A stretch of 64,000 nt of DNA, taken from NCBI RefSeq assembly GCF_000374085.1, contig NZ_KB893433.1:33462-97461 (forward strand). The letters run 5' to 3'. Positions 8,469 to 16,999 of this stretch are shown here, piece by piece. This stretch comes from Spirosoma spitsbergense DSM 19989 (lineage in GTDB: Bacteria > Bacteroidota > Bacteroidia > Cytophagales > Spirosomataceae). The notes beneath the pieces are model-generated. The model ran no database searches and was not told the DNA's origin. It saw only the letters and a list, made by a program, of their open reading frames with translations. Position 1 is the first letter of the stretch. The number at the start of each line of letters is the position of its first letter. A program made the translations under genes and the position numbers.

Positions 8469-9746
8469 TCATAGCGCAAAACGCAAACCAATGATCAGCG
8501 GAACCAATTCAACGATACAAAGGTACGAAAATAAATAAAGATTTTTGATAGGTTCAAGGCTGCGTATGACGAAGTATAGCAGCGCTAGACGGGTGGCATA
8601 AAAGATGACTACCGGCACTAGTAAGACGCTCTGCGACCAGGATACGACCCAAGTATTGTACGCTAGTATGGACAGAAGCAGGGTTAGAAACGTAAAAAAT
8701 AACAGGGACGACTGTAGTATTTTGAAGTAGTGAATATTAACCACCTCCTGCAGCTTATACAGCCCTCCCATCACCTCCAGCGAGATATATTTACCCAGAA
8801 GGCTTAAAAAGGTAACACCACTCAACAAAAAAAACTCACTTAGCAACCCGCCCATATTCTGCCCCGCCAGTAATAATGTCCCCGATGTAAATACAGTTAG
8901 ATCCTGGCTTTGCAAGAAGACAATCAAATAGGCAATGACAAAGCTCAGATTAAGCGCAAAAAGCGTATTAGTACTACTTAATGGACGGTTGATAAGAAAC
9001 GATTCTTCCTGTGCCCGAACGGACAGCAGATCGCGCAGGTTGTAAAATCGCTGAAAAGCGCGACGATAGAACGTAAACAGAAAAGTGTGAGTAGTCAGTA
9101 AAAATAATAGCCCCAGCCCCAGAAAGTCGTTATAAATAGTACTGGGACGAGGTCGCACACTTAGGTTATCATCATGCAACAGTATGGGCGTTTGCGTTGC
9201 GGACTTTGGGTAACCAATAAGTAATTGCTTGTTATCCAGACCGGGACTGCCGTAAATAGTGAGAAATAGTTCAGGCTGACGATAGACCTTGTACAGGCTA
9301 TCAATATTTAATACTTGCCAGCCTTCGGCACGGAGCTTTCGTTTGAGAGCAGCGTTGATAAACAGATAACCGTCCTGCCGGGTTGCAATAAGAAGGCTAT
9401 AATGCCGGTTACTCTCCAGGTCTACATATACGCTCAGGGCCGTCTGGTCGGCATGTTTCTCAACAATGTAGGGTACGTAGGATTTGGCTCGTTCGTCATA
9501 TACCTGAAAGTCATCTCGAAAATCGTGGACGGGGTAGTATCGCTCGCCCGGGCCAGTGCCTGTCTGCCGAGGTTGAGCAAAAGCAGAGGAGATAGAGAAG
9601 ACAAAGAGCAAAAAAGCGGATCGGGTCGCTGAACCGGAAGGAAAGAGCGAAAAAAGGCAGGAACAAGATACTATGTCAAGTCCTTTTACCATCTTTCGCT
9701 CTTTCCTTCCGGTTCGGCGACCCGATCCGCTCTTACACTTTTTCAT
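8469..9746 (-). CDS. DUF4271 domain-containing integral membrane protein
   Basis: The 425-residue frame overlaps the sucD stop by an ATGA. After a basic N-terminus comes a signal-peptide-like stretch ending near SSAFAQ, then about 130 residues of probable periplasmic domain, then a C-terminal region of several membrane helices containing the DUF4271 domain. The function is unknown; members co-occur with the T9SS gene neighbourhood in Bacteroidota. The first 50 codons are largely made of a 38-bp inverted repeat (9615-9652 and 9694-9731). The second in-frame ATG (9690-9692) lies in the loop, so either start depends on translating through or out of a strong hairpin. Confidence 0.8.
   Translation of the reverse strand: MKKCKSGSGRRTGRKERKMVKGLDIVSCSCLFSLFPSGSATRSAFLLFVFSISSAFAQPRQTGTGPGERYYPVHDFRDDFQVYDERAKSYVPYIVEKHADQTALSVYVDLESNRHYSLLIATRQDGYLFINAALKRKLRAEGWQVLNIDSLYKVYRQPELFLTIYGSPGLDNKQLLIGYPKSATQTPILLHDDNLSVRPRPSTIYNDFLGLGLLFLLTTHTFLFTFYRRAFQRFYNLRDLLSVRAQEESFLINRPLSSTNTLFALNLSFVIAYLIVFLQSQDLTVFTSGTLLLAGQNMGGLLSEFFLLSGVTFLSLLGKYISLEVMGGLYKLQEVVNIHYFKILQSSLLFFTFLTLLLSILAYNTWVVSWSQSVLLVPVVIFYATRLALLYFVIRSLEPIKNLYLFSYLCIVELVPLIIGLRFAL
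9615..9731. repeat. 38-bp inverted repeat inside the 5' end of the DUF4271 gene
   Basis: The arms 9615-9652 and 9694-9731 are complementary at 37 of 38 positions around a 41-nt loop. The structure begins 12 nt after the sucD stop codon, where a terminator would normally lie, but it is inside the reading frame of the next gene. Its words (GGAAAGAGCGAAA) resemble those in the hairpin at 55565-55642. Confidence 0.9.
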
Positions 9747-10618
9747 TTTCCCAGCGCCTTCAGCATCGTATCGCCGATAAGAGCAGGTGATTCAACTACG
9801 TGGATACCACACGCCCGCATAATAGCCATCTTGGCCGCTGCCGTATCATCTGCGCCACCAACAATAGCACCGGCGTGGCCCATCCGGCGACCCTTGGGGG
9901 CCGTTTGGCCGGCAATGAATCCCACAACGGGTTTACGATTGCCATCGGCCTTGATCCAGTTAGCTGCCTCAGCTTCCATGCCGCCACCTATCTCGCCAAT
10001 CATAACGATAGCATCGGTTTCCGGGTCATTCATAAGAAGTTCAACTGCCTGCTTGGTGGTAGTACCAATAATTGGATCGCCACCGATACCAATAGCTGTC
10101 GATTGCCCCAGGCCTGCTTTGGTGAGCTGGTCAACGGCTTCGTAGGTTAATGTACCTGACTTGGAAACGATTCCGATACGGCCTTTCTTGAAAATAAAGC
10201 CGGGCATAATCCCCACTTTACATTCTTCGGCGGTCATTACACCAGGGCAGTTTGGCCCGATGAGTCTTACATCTTTATTATTCAGGTAGTTTTTCACCGC
10301 TACCATATCTTCCGTTGGAATACCTTCCGTAATGCAGATAATCACTTTTATACCTGCTTCTGCGGCTTCCATAATAGCATCGGCAGCAAAAGCGGGCGGC
10401 ACAAAAATGATGGATACATTGGCTCCGGCCTGGTCCACAGCTTGCTGAACCGTATTGAAAACAGGACGGTCGAGATGGGTTTGCCCTCCTTTTCCCGGCG
10501 TTACCCCACCAACAACGTTAGTACCGTATTCAATCATCTGCTGAGCATGAAAACTGCCTTCTGAGCCAGTGAAGCCCTGGACGATAATTTTTGAATCTTT
10601 GTTAACTAGAACAGACAT
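9743..10618 (-). CDS. sucD: Succinate--CoA ligase, alpha subunit
   Basis: TCA-cycle enzyme subunit that forms succinate from succinyl-CoA with substrate-level phosphorylation. The 291 residues show the CoA-binding domain ([23 protein letters not shown]), GPNCPGV, the nucleotide-linked [13 protein letters not shown] and the phosphorylated His248 in [11 protein letters not shown]. Full length and intact. sucC is not adjacent, which is common in Bacteroidota. A TACTTTTG box on the minus strand near 10737-10744 could be its -7 element. The stop codon overlaps the start of the DUF4271 gene. Confidence 0.97.
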   Translation of the reverse strand: MSVLVNKDSKIIVQGFTGSEGSFHAQQMIEYGTNVVGGVTPGKGGQTHLDRPVFNTVQQAVDQAGANVSIIFVPPAFAADAIMEAAEAGIKVIICITEGIPTEDMVAVKNYLNNKDVRLIGPNCPGVMTAEECKVGIMPGFIFKKGRIGIVSKSGTLTYEAVDQLTKAGLGQSTAIGIGGDPIIGTTTKQAVELLMNDPETDAIVMIGEIGGGMEAEAANWIKADGNRKPVVGFIAGQTAPKGRRMGHAGAIVGGADDTAAAKMAIMRACGIHVVESPALIGDTMLKALGK

Positions 10619-10767
10619 AACAGGAATTTGGAAATCGTTGGCAATACGGACATACGGAAGAAAGCCGAAAAAATAGCGTTTAACCCGCTACCTTTATTCG
10701 TTTATCGGCCCTTCCTGCTTCTGGTAGAAAGTTGGGCAAAAGTAGCCGAAACTTCCTAAATTACGTG

Positions 10768-11358
10768 ATGATTTTTTCGCATATCCTTTCCGGCTCTGTT
10801 CTGGCCGGAGTGGGCGTCGTGGTGTTCTGGCACTTTTTCGGACGCATTCCCCTGTTTAACCGACTCCTGTGGGGGTTCTTTTTCTTAACTATTTCCCTGG
10901 CCGCTCTGATCGGAGTGGTTCATTTTGCCGGAAACGAATCACTGGAGCCGCTGCATGGTTCCGTGATTATCCTGTCCGATACGATGGGGGTTGTATGCGT
11001 CGTTATGGCGGTATATGCACTACTTAATCAGCGTACACTTTCCTTCTTTCCGTTTGTTGCTACCGTAGCATTTGGTTTGTTTCTTTTCACCTCTTTACTA
11101 CTACCCCGCGTACGCGTTTTCACCCCGATTGTCCCATCGCTGGGTATCCTGGTCCTGATGTTACTAGCCGTATTTTCGCTGCTTCAGCGTAACAAACGGG
11201 GTCTTTGGATAGTGCTGGCCGCTATGATGATGGGCTTGGCTACCAAAGCAGAAGCATTTTACTCAATCATTCACCCAACGGATTTTTACCAGTACGCCAC
11301 AGCACTATCCCTCTGGTTTTTTGGAAAGGCCTCCGATTGGCGCGTGGGCTTGCGGTAA
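10768..11358 (+). CDS. Multi-pass membrane protein, unknown function
   Basis: About 196 residues with roughly six to seven hydrophobic helices (for example SHILSGSVLAGVGVVVFWHF, LLWGFFFLTISLAALIGVV, VIILSDTMGVVCVVMAVYAL). HFAGNESLEPLHG and KAEAFYSIIHPTDFYQYATALSLWFFG resemble conserved patches of unnamed seven-helix families, but I do not recognise a function. The ATG at 10768 is used; a TTG at 10732 is also in frame. The topoisomerase gene follows almost directly, so the two may be co-transcribed. Confidence 0.7.
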   Translation: MIFSHILSGSVLAGVGVVVFWHFFGRIPLFNRLLWGFFFLTISLAALIGVVHFAGNESLEPLHGSVIILSDTMGVVCVVMAVYALLNQRTLSFFPFVATVAFGLFLFTSLLLPRVRVFTPIVPSLGILVLMLLAVFSLLQRNKRGLWIVLAAMMMGLATKAEAFYSIIHPTDFYQYATALSLWFFGKASDWRVGLR

Positions 11359-11368
11359 AGTATTTTTT

Positions 11369-12517
11369 ATGGTGCGCAGGAAGGCCAGCCTGATAACTAT
11401 TTGGCGGATACAGCAGTTACTCAATGACGCATTTTTTACCTACTCAACAACCGTGAATGCATCCGAGTTACTCCACGACCCCGTCGAAACGGCGCGGGCG
11501 GCCCGACTGGTTTACATGTCAGATACCATGCCGGGTATTCAGCGGCAGCATAACCAGAGCCTGTTTCGATATTTTGATACCCAGGGCAACGAGTTGACCG
11601 ACTCCGATACCCTGACCCGCATCCAAAGCATGGCCCTGCCCCCTGCCTGGAAAAATGTCTGGATTAGCCCAAAAACCAACAGCCATTTGCAGGCAACGGG
11701 AATTGATACTAAAAATCGAAAACAGTACCGCTACCACCCAAAATGGAACGCGATTCGGAGTCAGACAAAGTTTTTCCGGATGGTAGCTTTTGGTCAGGCC
11801 CTCCCCCTGCTCCGTACCAGACTGGCCAGAGACCTGAAGATCAGGATGCTCACTCGCGAAAAAGTGATCGCTATTGCGCTGAGCGTTATGGAGCAAACCC
11901 TCATTAGGGTCGGTAATGCAGCCTACGAGAAAGAGTATGGCACATATGGCCTTACCACCCTCAAAGACCGTCACGTAAAAATGGATGGTCGTGAAGTCCG
12001 GTTTAGTTTCAAAGGAAAAAAAGGCATTTATCACGATATAACTCTGCTTGACAGGCGGTTATCTCGTCTAGTAAAAGCCTGCCGGGATATTCCGGGTAAA
12101 GAGTTATTTCAATACGTCGATGCGGAGGGTAACCGCCACCCAATCGACTCGGGTATGGTGAACGACTATCTGCACGAAACAATGGGCGACGATTTCTCGG
12201 CGAAGGATTTCCGAACCTGGGCGGGTACCGTAAACGCTTTTCGACTGCTGGCCGAACTGGCTCCCTGTGAAACCGAAAAAGATCGGAAGAAAAACGTGAA
12301 CACAATACTGGATGAGGTATCTCACAAGCTGGGAAATACCCGAACCGTTTGCCGAAAACACTATGTACATCCCCAGATTCTGGAAGCCTACGAATGCCAG
12401 GATTTAACCCCATATATCAAACAAAAGGCCCGTTTTAAGCAAACGGACCCGCACGGGCTGGACGGCACCGAAAAATTATTGCTGAAGTTTCTAAAAGACC
12501 AAACTCAGAAGCATTAA
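11369..12517 (+). CDS. DNA topoisomerase IB (poxvirus/bacterial type)
   Basis: Relaxes supercoils by nicking one strand through a 3'-phosphotyrosine. From the ATG at 11369 the protein has 382 residues. Visible are the N-terminal domain with LPPAWKNVWISP, the catalytic domain with IRVGNAAYEKEYGTYGLTTLKDRHV (first catalytic Arg and the Lys region), DFRTWAGTVNAF (second Arg), and GNTRTVCRKHYVHP with the nucleophilic Tyr332. All active-site elements of the family are present. A longer in-frame start at 11321 would overlap the preceding gene and is less likely. Confidence 0.93.
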   Translation: MVRRKASLITIWRIQQLLNDAFFTYSTTVNASELLHDPVETARAARLVYMSDTMPGIQRQHNQSLFRYFDTQGNELTDSDTLTRIQSMALPPAWKNVWISPKTNSHLQATGIDTKNRKQYRYHPKWNAIRSQTKFFRMVAFGQALPLLRTRLARDLKIRMLTREKVIAIALSVMEQTLIRVGNAAYEKEYGTYGLTTLKDRHVKMDGREVRFSFKGKKGIYHDITLLDRRLSRLVKACRDIPGKELFQYVDAEGNRHPIDSGMVNDYLHETMGDDFSAKDFRTWAGTVNAFRLLAELAPCETEKDRKKNVNTILDEVSHKLGNTRTVCRKHYVHPQILEAYECQDLTPYIKQKARFKQTDPHGLDGTEKLLLKFLKDQTQKH

Positions 12518-12688
12518 GCACCGAAGTGCAGGCAAGTCTGCTCAAGTAACGGCCCTTACCTGGGCAGAACAAACAGATTATTCAGGAATAAAATCAATAA
12601 TAGCGTCCCAATAGAATCAAACTAATTTGTGCCGGTTCCCACGTTTGTAAAACAATCAACAAAAGTGGGGAAATGTCTCCACAGCATC

Positions 12689-12728
12689 AAAAAAGCGCCG
12701 ACCTAAGTAAATCGGTCAGCGCTTTTTT
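12689..12728. terminator. Bidirectional terminator
   Basis: AGCGCCGACC (from 12694) and GGTCAGCGCT (to 12723) form a GC-rich stem with one internal mismatch. It is flanked by an A-run on the left and a T-run on the right, so it can end both the topoisomerase gene (plus strand) and the convergent lipoprotein gene (minus strand). Confidence 0.8.
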
Positions 12729-12754
12729 TAAGGCTGTGTAATTGGTAAAGACGC

Positions 12755-13270
12755 TTAGTTTTTACCGTCAAGCTTATCACCTGCTTTGTCGAAGGCGTCA
12801 CCGATTTCACGACCTGCCTGCTTAAAGCCGCTTTTCACATCCTGCCAGGCATCGGCAGTAGCATTCTTAGCCTTGTCCATGTCATCGTCCAGTTCTTTCC
12901 GTTGCTCTTCCAGCTTGGCTTTCTGGCGCTCTGTTTCAGCCTTTGCCTTATCGCTTTGCTTATCTGCTTTTGCCTGCAATTCGTCTATTTTAGCATCCAG
13001 CTTATCTTTTTGTACTTTCATTTTCTCTATGGCTTCATCGCGTTCCCGCTTAAAATCATCAGCCATTTCGTCCGTTTTGGCATCGGCTTTATCTGCTGCG
13101 TCGTTGGCATCGGCAGACATTGCATCCCCCGTGTTTTCGATGGCGTCCTCAGTACGTGATTCTTTCTTTCCATCAGAGCTACAGGCCTGAAATAGAGCCA
13201 GTGATGCTACGAGTAGCAACGTGCCAGCAACGTGTTTGATACGGGTCATTAGCAATAAGGACTTTTTCAT
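12755..13270 (-). CDS. Coiled-coil lipoprotein, unknown function
   Basis: The 171-residue protein starts at 13270, where MKKSLLL opens a lipoprotein signal peptide with the lipidated Cys30 (LFQAC). The mature part is almost entirely charged helix rich in Lys, Asp, Glu and Ala, with repeated KADKQSDKAKAET-like and KLEEQRKEL-like heptads. It ends in an amphipathic segment with FKQAGREIGDAFDKAGDKL. The composition resembles envelope-stress or periplasmic spacer proteins, but no specific family is claimed. Upstream ATGs in frame precede the signal peptide and are unlikely starts. Confidence 0.75.
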   Translation of the reverse strand: MKKSLLLMTRIKHVAGTLLLVASLALFQACSSDGKKESRTEDAIENTGDAMSADANDAADKADAKTDEMADDFKRERDEAIEKMKVQKDKLDAKIDELQAKADKQSDKAKAETERQKAKLEEQRKELDDDMDKAKNATADAWQDVKSGFKQAGREIGDAFDKAGDKLDGKN

Positions 13271-13690
13271 AATGATTATTGTGTAGTTTGATTTACAAAA
13301 CCACGTTTGCAAAGGACATGCCAGAAAAAGGAGTTCGTACATGCTCGTGTACAATCAGTTATTCTGTTAGCTCTGTATGAAATGACAGGATAGATGGAGT
13401 AATGAGTGAGCACTACAGTAGTTATCCAGGACCAACTGGTAAACGTCGGGTTAATCTCCGGGTTACAGGAAAGTCCCCTACGTTCTGTACCGCTGCCAGG
13501 TTGTTGACAGTGTCCTGAATAGGTAACAGGATCATAAATAGGGAGGTGCGGAGCTAATAAGTTCTACGTTTGAATATTAAAGACCCTATCAAACAACTAA
13601 TTTTGATTTTATACGGTTGACTATTAGTAGGACAGGCAATTTGATATGAACTGATGACAGTTCAATACAAAAACGCTCCTCTCAAAAACC
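13271..13690. other. Intergenic stretch between divergent genes
   Basis: About 420 bases between the lipoprotein gene and the cold-shock gene, which diverge. It must hold both promoters, but no clear -33/-7 pair could be assigned. No RNA gene was recognised. Confidence 0.4.
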
Positions 13691-13717
13691 ATAACCTGTT
13701 TATAGCAAACAGGTTAT
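13691..13717 (+). promoter_or_regulatory. Perfect 11-bp hairpin in the leader of the cold-shock gene
   Basis: ATAACCTGTTT (13691-13701) and AAACAGGTTAT (13707-13717) are exact complements around a 5-nt loop, 21 nt before the ATG of the cold-shock-domain gene. It lacks a following T-run, so a regulatory RNA element or a protein-binding palindrome is more likely than a terminator. Confidence 0.6.
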
Positions 13718-13738
13718 TCGTACGTAAACCAATAAAGA

Positions 13739-14182
13739 ATGGAGACATTTAGTAAAAAAGAAAAAGAAAAAGCAAGACAGAAAAAGAGGAAAGACAAAGA
13801 AGAAAAACGGGAAGAACGGAAAGCAAATGCGCAGAAAGGGCAAGCACTTGATCTGATGATGGCCTACGTGGATGAAAATGGAAATATTACCTCCACACCG
13901 CCCGATCCCCGGAAGAAACGGGTTATTGATCAGGAAGACATTCAGATTGGCGTATCCAGACAAGAAGCAGTTGAAGCGCAGGATGTAGTTCGCCAGGGAA
14001 TCGTAACATTTTTCAATGCCTCTAAGGGCTACGGTTTCATACGGGATCTTCAGACGCAGGAAAGTATATTTGTACACATGAACGGTTTAGTTGATGCAGT
14101 GGGCGAACAGGACAAAGTAACCTTCGAAGTCACAAGGACCCCAAAGGGGCTAAACGCGGTTGATGTAAAAAAGGTCGTTTAG
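13739..14182 (+). CDS. Cold-shock-domain protein with Lys-rich N-terminus
   Basis: A 147-residue protein. Residues 1-35 are a highly basic, Lys/Glu-rich helix (KKEKEKARQKKRKDKEEKREE), residues 36-80 a linker, and about 83-147 a cold-shock domain. The RNP1-like GYGFIRD and RNP2-like SIFVHM motifs bind single-stranded RNA or DNA. Bacteroidota commonly carry this extended type, with a basic tail in front of the Csp fold. It is probably an RNA chaperone. It is preceded by a perfect hairpin in the leader, which could link expression to temperature. Confidence 0.9.
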   Translation: METFSKKEKEKARQKKRKDKEEKREERKANAQKGQALDLMMAYVDENGNITSTPPDPRKKRVIDQEDIQIGVSRQEAVEAQDVVRQGIVTFFNASKGYGFIRDLQTQESIFVHMNGLVDAVGEQDKVTFEVTRTPKGLNAVDVKKVV

Positions 14183-14317
14183 CGTAAGCTAATTCGCTAT
14201 CAGACGGTATTCTGCCAGCTGCTGCCAGAAATTATAGTACCAACGACGGCCACTCCTCGTTGTCCAGTAAAGCCAGGTGCCAACGCGGACACCAGCCCCA
14301 TCACTATCATCTATATT

Positions 14318-14497
14318 ATGAGTAAGCCGATTTACACCTCCATCCCCCCCACTACCGATAACGTTTACTGGATGCTCAAATTCTCGGACGGGAAAACCAG
14401 CATCTATGTCCCACGGGATAGAGAGCTTGATCGAAAACTCAAGATTAAATTTCAGGCCGAAGTAGCTGCCCGCACATCGCCGAAACGCAAAAAGTAA
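14318..14497 (+). CDS. Possible small basic protein
   Basis: A 59-codon frame begins ATG at 14318 and ends TAA at 14495-14497. The translation has a regular soluble composition, with a VYWMLKFSDGKTSIYVPRD core like a small beta-hairpin and a basic tail ending SPKRKK. It is the only plausible gene in the 487-bp space between the cold-shock gene and the SulP gene. No family is recognised, so it may be chance. Confidence 0.35.
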   Translation: MSKPIYTSIPPTTDNVYWMLKFSDGKTSIYVPRDRELDRKLKIKFQAEVAARTSPKRKK

Positions 14498-14669
14498 CGG
14501 CGGACACTTTCATCCGTTTCTGAAAGGCGACTAAAACGACAGGCCTTGTCAATGGGGTTTGCTCACGGAGTGTTGCCTTTTCGTTGGTGCAATGTAACAT
14601 TTTTTGCAATTTGTCATGATTTTGCCCCTTCCGGCAAAGCACTGAATCTACGACATATCTACTCAGAAA

Positions 14670-16262
14670 ATGCCCTATTATAGCCCTTTTCGGTCACTAA
14701 CGCACTACCGTACAGCCTATCTGCCAGATGATATGACGGCCGGGCTGTCCGTTTTTTTTGTATCTCTCCCGTTGTGTCTTGGTATTGCTCTGGCTTCGGG
14801 AGCACCCTTGTTTGCTGGTTTAGTCGCCGGTATCATCGGAGGAATGGTAGTTGGGTTATTATCCGGTTCAGAGGTAAGTGTTAGTGGCCCGGCGGCCGGA
14901 CTGGCCGTCATTGTCATTGAAGCCATACGGGCATCCGGCTCTTACAGGGCCTTTTTGGTAGCCGTTATTCTGGCGGGTATTTTTCAACTTATACTAAGTC
15001 TGGTAAAGGCGGGGCGGCTTAGCGGATTCTTTCCTAATTCAGTAATAAGGGGGATGCTGGTGGGTATTGGTCTGGTCATTTTATTGAAACAGATTCCCCA
15101 CGCGTTAGGGCGCGATAACGATTTCGAAGGAGATTATGAGTTTCGGCAATTGGCGGATAGTGAAAACACTCTCTCTGAAATTTATCGGGCGTTAGTAACG
15201 GCTAGTCCCGGAGCGATACTAATTAGCGTTGCAGCCCTGCTGATCCTTATCTTTTGGCGTAAGCAGGAAGAAAAGGGCAGTCGTTTTTTCAAGATCGTGC
15301 CAGCGGCATTGCTCGTGGTGTTGGTCGGTATCGGGCTAAATGAATTATTCCGCTACTACGTGCCGGGCTGGTATTTAGGGAACTCAAATCAACACATGGT
15401 TCGTATTCCGATCCTATCGGAAAATAAGTCGTGGACATCTATTTTCGATTCCCCGGATTTCAGTGCGTTGCGCACAATTCGTACCTACGGTATTGCCGGT
15501 ACATTGGCGGTGGTAGCCAGTCTTCAGGGATTAATCAATGTGGAAGCTGCCGACCGGGTTGACCGGCTCCGTCGGGTGTCTTCTACTAACCGGGAGCTGG
15601 CCGCACTGGGGATCGGGAATATCCTGTCGGGCCTGGTAGGCGGTTTACCTATCACGTCTGTTGCGGTGCGTACCTCGACCAATATTTTCAACAATTCCAG
15701 AACCCGGCTATCTACCATGATACAGGGATTTCTGTTGCTGATATCTGTATTTCTGGCGGCCTCTGTGCTCAACCGTATCCCGTTGGCCTGCCTGGCGTCT
15801 ATCCTGATTGTGGTTGGATACCGGTTGGCAAATCCAACTGTTTTCAAGTCGGTTTACCGGGAAGGTATGAGCCAGTTTATTCCGTTTATCGTAACGATAC
15901 TTGGCATCTTGTTTACGAATCTGTTGATTGGTATTCTGGTTGGTTTAATGGTAGGATATTCATTTGTTCTCTACACCAATGCCCAATCGTCGTTCCGGGT
16001 TATTCGTGATGGGCACAATGTGCTGGTGAAGTTTCAAAAGGACATCTATTTTCCGAGTAAACCACGTTTGAAAGAAACCCTGCGGTCACTGAAACCCGGT
16101 GATTCAGTGCTGATAGACGGGCGTTACGCCAGCTTTATCGACCATGATATTTACACATTGCTGACAGAGTTCGCCCAAACTGCCCGCACCTCAGATATCA
16201 ATTATGAACTTCGGGATGTGACAAAAGAAAAACGAAACTTGCGCAGTCATGCAACCATCTGA
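14670..16262 (+). CDS. SulP family anion transporter (probable bicarbonate uptake)
   Basis: A 530-residue inner-membrane protein. The N-terminal part has the SulP signature DDMTAGLSVFFVSLPLCLGIALASG, and GAPLFAGLVAGIIGG and VSGPAAGLAVIV follow. Around 10 to 14 helices run to about residue 420, followed by a cytoplasmic STAS-like domain. Its last 14 bases overlap the next gene, a beta-carbonic anhydrase. SulP proteins paired with an anhydrase are generally taken as bicarbonate or CO2-linked transporters rather than sulfate permeases; that substrate is inferred from the pairing. Confidence 0.92.
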   Translation: MPYYSPFRSLTHYRTAYLPDDMTAGLSVFFVSLPLCLGIALASGAPLFAGLVAGIIGGMVVGLLSGSEVSVSGPAAGLAVIVIEAIRASGSYRAFLVAVILAGIFQLILSLVKAGRLSGFFPNSVIRGMLVGIGLVILLKQIPHALGRDNDFEGDYEFRQLADSENTLSEIYRALVTASPGAILISVAALLILIFWRKQEEKGSRFFKIVPAALLVVLVGIGLNELFRYYVPGWYLGNSNQHMVRIPILSENKSWTSIFDSPDFSALRTIRTYGIAGTLAVVASLQGLINVEAADRVDRLRRVSSTNRELAALGIGNILSGLVGGLPITSVAVRTSTNIFNNSRTRLSTMIQGFLLLISVFLAASVLNRIPLACLASILIVVGYRLANPTVFKSVYREGMSQFIPFIVTILGILFTNLLIGILVGLMVGYSFVLYTNAQSSFRVIRDGHNVLVKFQKDIYFPSKPRLKETLRSLKPGDSVLIDGRYASFIDHDIYTLLTEFAQTARTSDINYELRDVTKEKRNLRSHATI

Positions 16263-16890
16263 GAAACTACTTCTATTCAATAAAGCGTGGGTTCAGGACA
16301 AGCTTGAATTGAATGACCGTTACTTCGAATCCTTAGCTGCCGATCAAAAGCCTGATTTTTTATGGATTGGCTGCTCAGACAGCCGTGTACCTGCTAATGA
16401 AGTTACGGGCACAGATCCCGGCGAAATGTTTGTACACCGCAACATTGCCAACCTGGTCGTTCCCGGCGATTTGAACGTGCTGAGCGTAGTGCAATATGCA
16501 GTAGAAGTACTTCAGGTGAAACACGTTATTATTTGCGGCCATTATGAGTGTGGAGGGGTGAAGGCGGCTATGGCAGACAAAAAACTTGGCCTGATTGATG
16601 AGTGGCTGGTCAACATAAAACACGTACAGCATAAATACCAGGACGAGCTGAACCATATTAACGATACTCAGGATCGTTTCGACCGCCTGGTCGAGCTGAA
16701 CGTTCAGCAGCAGATTTTAAACCTATCCGAAACTGCCAGTGTCCAGAATATGTGGGCCACCCATCAGATACCGAGTTTACACGGTTGGGTGCTGAACCTG
16801 CGTAGCGGCCTGCTAAAAGAAGTAATAAACCGGGTCCCCTCCAATTCCGTATCCGGTCCTGCCTTTAAAACAACGCCCGTTAGTCATTAA
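16249..16890 (+). CDS. Beta-class carbonic anhydrase paired with SulP
   Basis: A 213-residue cytoplasmic enzyme with the zinc ligands Cys42, Asp44, His98 and Cys101 (GCSDSR, CGHYECGG). Its start overlaps the SulP gene by 14 bp, so translation is probably coupled and the two proteins likely work together: the transporter moves bicarbonate and the anhydrase interconverts it with CO2. It is a paralogue of the enzyme at 182-811; the ligand spacing is identical, but the C-terminus has an extra tail of low conservation. Confidence 0.96.
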   Translation: MQPSEKLLLFNKAWVQDKLELNDRYFESLAADQKPDFLWIGCSDSRVPANEVTGTDPGEMFVHRNIANLVVPGDLNVLSVVQYAVEVLQVKHVIICGHYECGGVKAAMADKKLGLIDEWLVNIKHVQHKYQDELNHINDTQDRFDRLVELNVQQQILNLSETASVQNMWATHQIPSLHGWVLNLRSGLLKEVINRVPSNSVSGPAFKTTPVSH

Positions 16891-16999
16891 TGACGTTCTG
16901 ACTACAATTTGACAAGACTAATTTCTGGAACTTTTGGCTCTCTTGTTGTTTAAGCAGACAGTCGAACCGTATCGGCTCCTGTCTAACACTCAACAGTTT

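Noticed and set aside
9315..9632. Plus-strand frame opposite the DUF4271 gene
   Set aside because: Antisense shadow, with no independent signal.
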